Below are positions 1-5,099 of a DNA stretch of 8,378 nucleotides, piece after piece (the first letter of the stretch is position 1; each line of letters starts with the position of its first letter). The notes under the pieces are model-generated. The model had not been told where the DNA came from and did no database searches. It saw only the letters and a list, made by a program, of their open reading frames with translations. Origin of the DNA: Thermoplasmata archaeon (GTDB taxonomy: Archaea; Thermoplasmatota; Thermoplasmata; Lutacidiplasmatales; UBA184). The stretch lies in NCBI GenBank assembly GCA_030039135.1, contig JASHQN010000109.1:1-8378 (forward strand), in the 5' to 3' direction. Both the position numbers and the translations under genes were made by a program.

Positions 1-87
1 CACGTCCCGGAAGGCGGCCTCGTCCAGGGCCTTCCACGCGGCCACTTCCTGAACGCTCGTCGGCGGCGAGCCGCGCCCGCGGCTCAC
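1..87 (-). CDS. N-terminal fragment of an unidentified protein, runs off the left edge
   Basis: An open minus-strand frame begins at a GTG (87-85) and is still open at the window edge, giving 29 visible residues. The later part (AAWKALDEAAFRDV) reads like an amphipathic protein helix. Nearly all third codon positions are G or C, as in the confident genes here, whereas the competing plus-strand frame is less biased. The start lies 30 bases after the stop of the small membrane protein upstream, so the two may be co-transcribed; no TATA-like box or Shine-Dalgarno sequence sits in front of this GTG. The fragment is too short to assign a family, and the exact start is uncertain (another in-frame GTG lies at 45-43). 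Confidence 0.45.
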   Translation of the reverse strand, partial: MSRGRGSPPTSVQEVAAWKALDEAAFRDV

Positions 88-117
88 CGTTAGGCCCCGA
101 GAGACGACGGGGAGGGG

Positions 118-276
118 TCAAACGCCGAAGAAGTGGCCGGCGCCTCGAAGCAGCTCGTGAAGGGTGATCCCGATGAGGTTCAGCGTGAACGCCCCGATCA
201 GGATCAGGCCGGCCGCGAGAACGAGGTCGAGTACGACGCCCCCGCGTTGGCTACGGCGAAGGAACGCCCCTCGCAT
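118..276 (-). CDS. Small single-pass membrane protein, 52 aa
   Basis: I do not recognise the family. The protein starts with a short basic stretch (MRGAFLRRSQRGG), followed by one long hydrophobic segment at about residues 14-42 (VVLDLVLAAGLILIGAF, then LNLIGI), and ends HELLRGAGHFFGV. By the positive-inside rule the N-terminus should face the cytoplasm. The frame stays open upstream for 86 more codons, but that part has low-complexity Arg/Gly/Ser composition typical of non-coding G+C-rich DNA. The ATG at 276 has an AT-rich box (ATTTAGAG on the minus strand, about 306-313) roughly 34 bases upstream, which would give a leader of only a few bases. That supports the short start. It could be an accessory subunit or stress-type microprotein; function is unknown. 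The gene fragment at 1-87 follows on the same strand. Confidence 0.6.
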   Translation of the reverse strand: MRGAFLRRSQRGGVVLDLVLAAGLILIGAFTLNLIGITLHELLRGAGHFFGV

Positions 277-305
277 TCGCGCCCCGAGCCGGTACAGGTT
301 CGAGC

Positions 306-313
306 CTCTAAAT
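306..313 (-). promoter_or_regulatory. TATA-like box for the small membrane protein gene
   Basis: On the minus strand the sequence reads ATTTAGAG, an AT-rich island in G+C-rich DNA, centred about 34 bases before the ATG at 276. This spacing would place transcription start around 8 bases upstream of the start codon. It is the loosest spacing among the boxes in this window. Confidence 0.4.
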
Positions 314-372
314 GTACCCGGCCTACGGCCACCCACGACGTATAGCACCGGTAGATCGACCGCGGTGGCCCA

Positions 373-397
373 TCCTCTTCGGCCCGACGGCCGAGGA
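373..397. other. Inverted repeat (hairpin) 3' of the 95-aa gene
   Basis: The arms TCCT...CGGCC and GGCCG...AGGA pair around the short loop CGAC with a two-base TT bulge. A second G+C inverted repeat, GCGGGCG GC GCCCGC, lies just downstream at about 400-415. Both sit 70 to 90 bases after the minus-strand stop at 465, in the 188-base gap between two minus-strand genes. They could fold in the 3' UTR, but they may be chance structures in G+C-rich DNA. There is no T-rich tract of the kind archaeal terminators usually use. Confidence 0.25.
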
Positions 398-464
398 AAT
401 CCGCGGGCGGCGCCCGCCCGGGCTCCGGAACTCGATCCCGCCCGTTGGAGTCCGGGCCATCCGA

Positions 465-752
465 TCACGGAGGAGTCGTCTTCTTGAGAACGTAATCGAA
501 GAACCGGTACCGGGTTCCGTCCTCTCCGGTCCATTCCGAGCGCAGTCGTGTCCTCTTCTCGGCCCGACGCAGCGCCGAAAGCAGATCACGGTTCAGTCCC
601 TTCGCGGAGGGGCCGGACATCACTGCGGTGAGCTCGAACTCGTCCCCGGCTCGACGGACCGAACCCGCCCCGAGCAGTTGATCGAGGACGGCGCGCACCA
701 CCTCGGGCCGGTCGCTGCTCACGCGGGCGGTCAGACCGAACTGCTTCGCCAC
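465..752 (-). CDS. Uncharacterised 95-aa protein
   Basis: I do not recognise this family. From the GTG at 752 the protein has a probable helix at residues 15-28 (RPEVVRAVLDQLLG), beta-type sequence around 31-45, a second charged helix at 52-66 (GLNRDLLSALRRAEKR), and two probable strands at 67-90 containing RSEW and RYRFFDYVLK. The ordered, charged, globular composition looks like a real soluble alpha/beta protein. The open frame extends upstream to 959, but the added 69 residues are Cys/Arg/Ser-rich and unlike coding sequence. The GTG at 752 lies exactly 27 bases from a TATA-like GCTTACC (minus strand), which fits a leaderless mRNA and decides the start. It is divergent from the SRPBCC gene at 883. 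A small nucleic-acid-binding protein is possible from its charge, but this is a guess. Confidence 0.7.
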   Translation of the reverse strand: MAKQFGLTARVSSDRPEVVRAVLDQLLGAGSVRRAGDEFELTAVMSGPSAKGLNRDLLSALRRAEKRTRLRSEWTGEDGTRYRFFDYVLKKTTPP

Positions 753-775
753 GCTCGATCCATGAGGTGGGAGCA

Positions 776-782
776 GGTAAGC
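776..782 (-). promoter_or_regulatory. TATA-like box for the 95-aa gene
   Basis: The minus strand reads GCTTACC, centred 27 bases upstream of the GTG at 752. No ribosome binding site lies in between, so transcription probably starts at or next to the start codon. Confidence 0.5.
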
Positions 783-865
783 CGATCGCCGACGCAGTCC
801 GGAGGCTCCGCTCGGTCGGTAGCAACAACCCTCTTGAGACGGCCGTGCTCTCCCCTCCCGCGACC

Positions 866-875
866 AGAGGAGGGG
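866..875 (+). promoter_or_regulatory. Shine-Dalgarno site of the SRPBCC gene
   Basis: The purine run AGAGGAGGGG contains GGAGG nine bases before the ATG at 883. It is the only strong ribosome binding site in the window and sets the start of the following gene. No TTA-type box is visible about 25 bases upstream of this ATG, so this mRNA should carry a 5' leader, unlike its neighbours. Confidence 0.7.
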
Positions 876-882
876 GATCGAC

Positions 883-1407
883 ATGGCGCTCGTTTCCTTG
901 CAGTACCGCTTTCGCCAACCGTTCCGCGCGGACGCCCGGTCCGCGTACGCGTGGTGCACCGACTATCGCGCGTCGGACGCCGCGTACTTCGGAGACCGCC
1001 GGACGAGGGCTATCCGCTGGCTCGCCGCCGATACGCTCGTCATGACCGACACGACCTACCCCAAGGGCCGCCGCGTTCGCATCCAGCGGCTGGTGCGGCT
1101 GTCGCCGGGTGAGTTGAGCTGGACCAACACGCACCTGAGCGGTCCGTTCCGCCATTCCCAGTACTGGTACCGCATCGTCGCCGACGGGCCCCAACGCTCC
1201 CATCTCGACTTCCGCGGTCTCAAGCTGGAACGGAAGGCCGCCCGGCTCGGCCGGGCGGCGACGGCGCGTCGGGCGGAGGCCGAGCGCAAAGAGGACGCGT
1301 CCTTGTGGCGGGATCGTCTCGCCCCCGCGCTCGAATCCGACCTCGGGCGGTCCGGTCGGGGCGTCGGCCGCAGACGAAAACGCTCTCGAGCGTCGGGCCG
1401 GCGCTGA
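883..1407 (+). CDS. SRPBCC/START-like (polyketide cyclase-type) protein, 174 aa
   Basis: Residues 1-115 look like a helix-grip SRPBCC domain. There is a first strand (MALVSLQYRFRQPF), a helix with the characteristic aromatic and Asp run AYAWCTDYRASDAAYFGD (21-38), then alternating strands (TRAIRWLAADTLVMTD; KGRRVRIQRLVRLS; ELSWTNTHLSGPF; HSQYWYRIVA; SHLDFRGLKLE). A C-terminal helix follows at about 115-150. Such domains bind hydrophobic ligands in a deep cleft; the ligand here cannot be read from sequence. The last 20 residues are an Arg/Gly/Ser tail (GRSGRGVGRRRKRSRASGRR), probably disordered and possibly nucleic-acid or membrane associated. The start is fixed by a strong Shine-Dalgarno site. 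The gene is divergent from the 95-aa gene and converges on the alpha-toroid gene, with 21 bases between stops. Confidence 0.8.
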   Translation: MALVSLQYRFRQPFRADARSAYAWCTDYRASDAAYFGDRRTRAIRWLAADTLVMTDTTYPKGRRVRIQRLVRLSPGELSWTNTHLSGPFRHSQYWYRIVADGPQRSHLDFRGLKLERKAARLGRAATARRAEAERKEDASLWRDRLAPALESDLGRSGRGVGRRRKRSRASGRR

Positions 1408-1428
1408 TCTTCCTCCCGGGACGCGGGG

Positions 1429-2406
1429 TCATCCGCGCGGGCTCGGCACCGTGCCCTCGACGCGGGCGAGAACGGTAAGGGCCCGCAGCGTCACCACGCG
1501 GCTGGGCGCTCCGGCTCGCTCGAGCTCGAAGGGGGTCGGCCGACGCTTCGGGTGGAGATCGTACCATCGGGCGATCGGGCCCTCGACGTCCGGGTGCTGC
1601 GCGTCGAGGTTCCAGCGACCGTCCGCTCGGCGCTTTTCCTCGAGGATCGAGAGCGCGAAGCGCAAGCGCGGGTCATCGGCGTAGCCGAGCGCGGTCAGCA
1701 GATCTAGTCCCACGAGAAGATCGTAATAGTAGTGAATCGGGTAGTGGAAACGGTACCAGGGCGCGTATCGGCCGCCCTGCCGATGGAGCTCGCGCTCGAG
1801 GAAGAACTCCGCGGCCTGCTCTACGCAACGTGCCATCGGCGCGGTCCACTTCTCTCTGGGGTAGGCCACGAACGCGCTGAGCCCCTCCCAGGAGTCGAGG
1901 TTCCGTCCGGACCCGAAGCACGACCAACCGCCCTTTGGATCCGCGGTCGAGACGAGCCACTCGAGGGCACGCCGAACGCGGGGATCTTCCTCGTAGCCGA
2001 ACTCGAGAAGCGCCCGCGCCATGTTCGCCGTGAAGCAGTGATGGCCGGTGCCTTTGGAGTTCCCACCGACGCCGCCGCCGCGCAGCGGCGAGCGAGCCAT
2101 CCACAGCTCGCAGGATTCCTGTACCGCGGGAAGCCCGCGGGTGAGGCCGAGGTCGGCGAGGACGAGCATCCGCCAATTGGTCGAGAGGTACTTCGGCACG
2201 TACAGGCTCTGGTCGGAGACCCACCAGCCACCGGGCCGGCGCTCGGCGAGTATCTCCGCGGCCCAGCCCCGGAGCGGAATCTCGGAGCGGATCGCGCGCA
2301 GCTCCCCGTCGGAGGCGGGCCGGCCCTCGAGGTCCCTCAGCGCCCGATACCGGACCGAGGGCTGCGAGGGATCGAGGAGCCAGTCGAGCACCCGCCGGGA
2401 GTTCAT
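1429..2406 (-). CDS. Squalene cyclase/prenyltransferase-like alpha-toroid protein, 325 aa
   Basis: The N-terminus WLLDPSQPSVRYRALRDL (9-26) and the repeated helix pairs punctuated by Gly-Trp turns (GGWW 59-62, KGGWSCF 158-164, DGRWNLD 262-268) match the terpenoid cyclase/protein prenyltransferase alpha-alpha toroid fold. Typical toroid helices are FTANMARALLEFGYEEDPRVRRALEWL (125-151) and YYDLLVGLDLLTALGYADDPRLRFAL (227-252). The catalytic DxDD acid motif of squalene-hopene cyclases is not visible, and at 325 aa it is about half the length of a cyclase, so cyclisation of squalene is unlikely. The conserved-looking cluster GTGHHCFTAN (119-128) and the HYPIHYYYD stretch (221-229) may form the inner cavity. 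The ATG at 2406 lies 27 bases from an AT-rich box. The real substrate is unknown. Databases often label such proteins simply as prenyltransferase or terpene cyclase-like. Confidence 0.8.
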   Translation of the reverse strand: MNSRRVLDWLLDPSQPSVRYRALRDLEGRPASDGELRAIRSEIPLRGWAAEILAERRPGGWWVSDQSLYVPKYLSTNWRMLVLADLGLTRGLPAVQESCELWMARSPLRGGGVGGNSKGTGHHCFTANMARALLEFGYEEDPRVRRALEWLVSTADPKGGWSCFGSGRNLDSWEGLSAFVAYPREKWTAPMARCVEQAAEFFLERELHRQGGRYAPWYRFHYPIHYYYDLLVGLDLLTALGYADDPRLRFALSILEEKRRADGRWNLDAQHPDVEGPIARWYDLHPKRRPTPFELERAGAPSRVVTLRALTVLARVEGTVPSPRG

Positions 2407-2429
2407 CGGGTCCGAGAAGCCTCGCCCGG

Positions 2430-2438
2430 CTTATCTTG
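2430..2438 (-). promoter_or_regulatory. AT-rich TATA-like box in the divergent promoter region
   Basis: The minus strand reads AAGATAAGC, centred 27 bases upstream of the ATG at 2406. Its complement, CTTATCTT on the plus strand, resembles the other TTA boxes, so it might also fire towards the ATPase gene with a leader of about 50 bases. The 103-base intergenic region 2407-2509 holds this box and the plus-strand box at 2483-2489. Confidence 0.45.
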
Positions 2439-2482
2439 CGCGCCCTCCGCGCGGCTCGGCTCGGCCGGGCGGGGGGAATCGG

Positions 2483-2489
2483 CTTTACC
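2483..2489 (+). promoter_or_regulatory. TATA-like box for the GvpD-like ATPase gene
   Basis: CTTTACC is centred 24 bases upstream of the GTG at 2510. With no Shine-Dalgarno sequence at the right spacing for that GTG, this points to a leaderless mRNA and supports the GTG as the start codon. Confidence 0.5.
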
Positions 2490-2509
2490 GCGGCGGAGGT
2501 GAGGCTGTC

Positions 2510-4063
2510 GTGGTCGCCGCATCGGATGCGCCCCAGACCGTCGCGGACTACGCGGAACTGCTCCCGCCCGAGTTCCGCACCTTCCTCGCGGCGCCGGTTC
2601 CGCAGAGCGTCACCATCCGTGGCGCGCCGGGGGTGGGCAAGACGACCTTCGCGCTGGGAGCCCTGGCCGCGTCCCCCGGCCCGAAGCTACTCGTCTCCAC
2701 ACGGGTCCCCCTTGCCGGACTCCGCCGGCAGTTCGGTTGGCTCGAGACGGCGGCAGGACGAGAGATCGACCTCCTCGAGTTCGTCCGGTTCCGCTCGGTG
2801 CCGTCGAGCGGGGCCCTCAACATCGACCATCTGCGGCAGACCCTGCAGGCGCGGGCGAGCGACCTCGTCGATGTGAGCCAGGTGCTGAACCTCCCCCCGG
2901 TCCTACAGGAACGCCTCACGTCCTCGCCCGATCCGCCACGGCTGATCGTCGTCGATTCCTGGGAGGCGTGGGTGGAGAACGTGCTCGGCTCTTCGGCGAT
3001 CAACCTCGACCAGCCGACGACGCGCTGGGAACTGGAGCGCACGATGCTCGACGAGCTCCTCGCCACCGGGGCGAGCGTGCTGATGGTCGTCGAGCGGGAC
3101 GAGCGGACGAGATTCGACTACATCGCCGACGGTTCGGTACTCCTCTCGGCCTCGGAGCTTGAGGGTCGCGAGGAGCGCTGGTTCGAGATCACCAAGCTTC
3201 GGGGCATCCGCATCCGGAGCCGGTCGTACCCGTTCACGCTCGAAGGGGCTCGCTTCCGGGCGATCGCCCCGGCCTCGTCCTGGCAGATCGGACCGCCTCG
3301 ATCGGAGCCGGATCCCAATCCCCAGACGCCGACCCTCTGGCCCGGTTCGACGGCGTTCGCGAGCCAGTTCGGCCGACTCGGGCTCACGGGACCGGTGCTC
3401 GTCGAGACCGACGCGGAGACCCCCGCCCGGACTCTCTGGGCGTTCGTGGCCCCCATCCTAGAATCCGCGCTCCTGAGCGGAGGGCATGCCCTCGTTCGCC
3501 CTCCGGCGATCATCGGCGCCCAGGACGTCTGGGCGACCGTCGCGTCGGCCGCCCCACCAGCCGACCTCGAAGGGCGCCTCCAGGTCGTCGTGCCGCTCGG
3601 GAGCGCGATCCCCCCCGGCTCGCCTCCCACGGTCTTCTCGTTCGACGACGGGCTCGCGTCGCCGGAGCCGACGCCGCCGGGAAAGGGACGTGGTCCCTCG
3701 CCCCCGGTCGATCTCGCCGCGCTCTTCCCGGGGGGACCGACCGCGGGCGGGCACAACTTGCTCCTGGTCTTCCCGTCGACGATGGAGGATCGGACCGCCG
3801 AGCATCGACTGGACCGCTACCTCGCGCTCGCCGGCCGCGCGCGACGAGCCGGAGTCGCCTTCAGCTCGGTGGTGGTCACCCGGTCGGACGACCCGTTCCT
3901 CCATGAGACCCAGGCCCGGGCCCCGATCCACGTCGCCGCCCGAACGCGTCGCGGGCAGGTCTTTGTCTACGGGATCCGGCCGTGGACCCCGCTCATGGTG
4001 TTCCGGCCCGGCCCCATCGACGAAGGTCCGGCCGCGCCGTACGAGCTGATCTCGATGGTGTGA
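2510..4063 (+). CDS. GvpD-like RecA-superfamily P-loop ATPase, 517 aa
   Basis: Residues 30-260 form a RecA/KaiC-type ATPase domain: Walker A GAPGVGKT at 38-45, a STRVP segment at 63-67 followed by LRRQFGWL (as in the GvpD P-loop family), and Walker B RLIVVD ending at Asp149, followed by SWEAW. A linker rich in Pro (about 272-285) leads to a second half at roughly 290-517. It has strand-helix patterns (GPVLVETD, LLLVFPSTMEDR, VAFSSVVVTR) but no Walker A, suggesting a degenerate second RecA-like module. The overall length is close to haloarchaeal GvpD, a regulator of gas-vesicle genes, yet no gvp genes are in the window, so gas-vesicle control should not be assumed. The frame is open upstream to 2048 because it is antisense to the toroid gene; that part is not coding. 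GTG at 2510 is chosen from the TATA spacing and from where protein-like sequence begins. Its partner or target is unknown. Confidence 0.8.
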   Translation: MVAASDAPQTVADYAELLPPEFRTFLAAPVPQSVTIRGAPGVGKTTFALGALAASPGPKLLVSTRVPLAGLRRQFGWLETAAGREIDLLEFVRFRSVPSSGALNIDHLRQTLQARASDLVDVSQVLNLPPVLQERLTSSPDPPRLIVVDSWEAWVENVLGSSAINLDQPTTRWELERTMLDELLATGASVLMVVERDERTRFDYIADGSVLLSASELEGREERWFEITKLRGIRIRSRSYPFTLEGARFRAIAPASSWQIGPPRSEPDPNPQTPTLWPGSTAFASQFGRLGLTGPVLVETDAETPARTLWAFVAPILESALLSGGHALVRPPAIIGAQDVWATVASAAPPADLEGRLQVVVPLGSAIPPGSPPTVFSFDDGLASPEPTPPGKGRGPSPPVDLAALFPGGPTAGGHNLLLVFPSTMEDRTAEHRLDRYLALAGRARRAGVAFSSVVVTRSDDPFLHETQARAPIHVAARTRRGQVFVYGIRPWTPLMVFRPGPIDEGPAAPYELISMV

Positions 4064-4073
4064 CTCGGGGTCC

Positions 4074-4086
4074 GGCCCGGCGGGCC
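4074..4086. terminator. G+C hairpin between convergent genes
   Basis: GGCCC and GGGCC pair around a GGC loop in the 36-base gap between the convergent stops of the ATPase gene and proC. Its place suggests a possible role at the 3' ends of both transcripts. Archaeal termination normally relies on T-runs, which are absent, so this is weak. Confidence 0.25.
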
Positions 4087-4099
4087 CACCGTTCGTCCC

Positions 4100-4945
4100 C
4101 TACGGAGCCGCCGGGCTAGCGGACTTACCCTTGCGGCCGAGTTCTTCCGAGCGACGGGTCGCGGCCTCGACCGCGTCCATCAGCATCGCCTTCAGCCCGC
4201 TGCGTTCGAGCGAATGGAGCGCCGTGATCGCGGTCCCCCCCGGACTCGTGACGAGGTCGCGCAGCTTCGCCGGGTGCTCGCCGGTGGCACGCACGAGCTG
4301 CGCCGAACCGACCAGCGTTTGGATCGCGAGGTGCGAGGCGACCTCCCGCGAGAGGCCCACCTTGACCCCCGCGTCGGAGAGACTCTCCAGGATCAGGAAG
4401 AGGTAGAGCGGCCCCGTGCCGCTCAGCCCCGTCACGGCGTCCATCAGCGACTCGTCGACCTCGACCGCCGTTCCGATCGACTCGAGGACGGCTTTCGCGC
4501 GCCGCCGGTCCGCGGGCCCCGCGCTCTTTCCTAGGGAGTACGCCGTCGCCGACGACCGGACCGAAGCGGCGACGTTCGGCATCGCTCGGACGACCCCGAT
4601 CCCCGGTCCGGCTCCGGCTTCGAGCGACGCGGTCGGGATGCCGGCGGCGATCGAAAGCAACGTGGTCCCGGGCCGGAGCGATCCGCGGATCTGCTCGAGG
4701 ACGGAGGGCAGGATCTGCGGCTTGACCGCGAGCACCACGATCGCGGCCGCCTCGACGGCGTCGCGGTTCGACCGAGCGGCGCGAACGCCGAGCCGGCGGG
4801 CGATGTCCCGGACGCGGGCGGGGTCCCGCCCGCTGAGAGTGACCCCTTGGCCTCCCGACGGCCAGGTCGCGCGGAGCCCCCGAGCCAGCGCTGCCCCCAT
4901 GTTGCCGGGACCTACGATCGCGATCCGTTCCCCGGTCCGCGCCAT
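4100..4945 (-). CDS. proC: Pyrroline-5-carboxylate reductase, 281 aa
   Basis: This enzyme reduces 1-pyrroline-5-carboxylate to proline with NAD(P)H, the last step of proline synthesis, in the cytoplasm. The N-terminal Rossmann fold begins RIAIVGPGNMG (7-17, dinucleotide-binding glycines), followed by VLAVKPQ (71-77), SIAAGIP (98-104) and VRAMPN (119-124). The C-terminal dimerisation and substrate domain carries VTGLSGTGPLYLF (171-183) and LRDLVTSPGGTAITALHSLE (228-247), the family signature; the usual Ala-Tyr after GSGP is Leu-Tyr here. The length is normal for ProC. Two further in-frame ATGs lie upstream at 4981 and 5002. I chose 4945 because MARTGERIAIVGPG is the usual family start, but a TTA-containing box about 31 bases before 5002 leaves a 19-residue extension possible. 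No proA or proB is nearby. It converges on the ATPase gene and diverges from the oxidase gene. Confidence 0.93.
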   Translation of the reverse strand: MARTGERIAIVGPGNMGAALARGLRATWPSGGQGVTLSGRDPARVRDIARRLGVRAARSNRDAVEAAAIVVLAVKPQILPSVLEQIRGSLRPGTTLLSIAAGIPTASLEAGAGPGIGVVRAMPNVAASVRSSATAYSLGKSAGPADRRRAKAVLESIGTAVEVDESLMDAVTGLSGTGPLYLFLILESLSDAGVKVGLSREVASHLAIQTLVGSAQLVRATGEHPAKLRDLVTSPGGTAITALHSLERSGLKAMLMDAVEAATRRSEELGRKGKSASPAAP

Positions 4946-5066
4946 CCGGGGGGAAGCGGTCGCGCGAGTACATGGCGCCATCGACGGAGCCCGCCGGCGC
5001 ACGGGGCGGCTCTTCCCCGAGGTACCGGCCGTAACGCGGCGAAGAGGCCGTGGCCGGCGACGAACC

Positions 5067-5074
5067 GTTTATCT
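5067..5074 (+). promoter_or_regulatory. TATA box of the 2-hydroxy-acid oxidase gene
   Basis: GTTTATCT is the clearest TATA-like box in the window. It is centred about 29 bases before the ATG at 5100 but only 17 before the ATG at 5088. That places the first ATG upstream of the expected transcription start, so translation probably begins at 5100. Confidence 0.6.
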
Positions 5075-5099
5075 CCCGAGCCCGCCCATGCGGCGCGCG

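Noticed and set aside
420..455. T-arm-like stretch GGAACTCGATCCC suggesting a tRNA
   Set aside because: The invariant TTC of the T-loop is missing, and no acceptor, D-arm or anticodon arm can be folded around it.
312..1112. 266-residue plus-strand open frame
   Set aside because: It overlaps the 95-aa gene antisense and the SRPBCC gene out of frame. Its composition is low-complexity Arg/Pro/Ser and it has no start signal.
1732..2502. 256-residue plus-strand open frame antisense to the toroid gene
   Set aside because: The minus strand carries the recognisable alpha-toroid protein; the plus-strand translation is its shadow.
2048..2509. N-terminal extension of the ATPase frame to the ATG at 2048
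   Set aside because: It lies antisense to the toroid gene and across the divergent promoter region, and its translation is Ser/Arg/Pro-rich without domain features.
2510..4063. A gas-vesicle gene cluster
   Set aside because: Only the GvpD-like ATPase is present; none of the neighbours resembles a gas-vesicle structural or assembly protein.
4416..5099. N-terminal extension of the oxidase frame to the ATG at 4416
   Set aside because: It is antisense to proC and spans the promoter. The conserved oxidase sequence begins after 5100.
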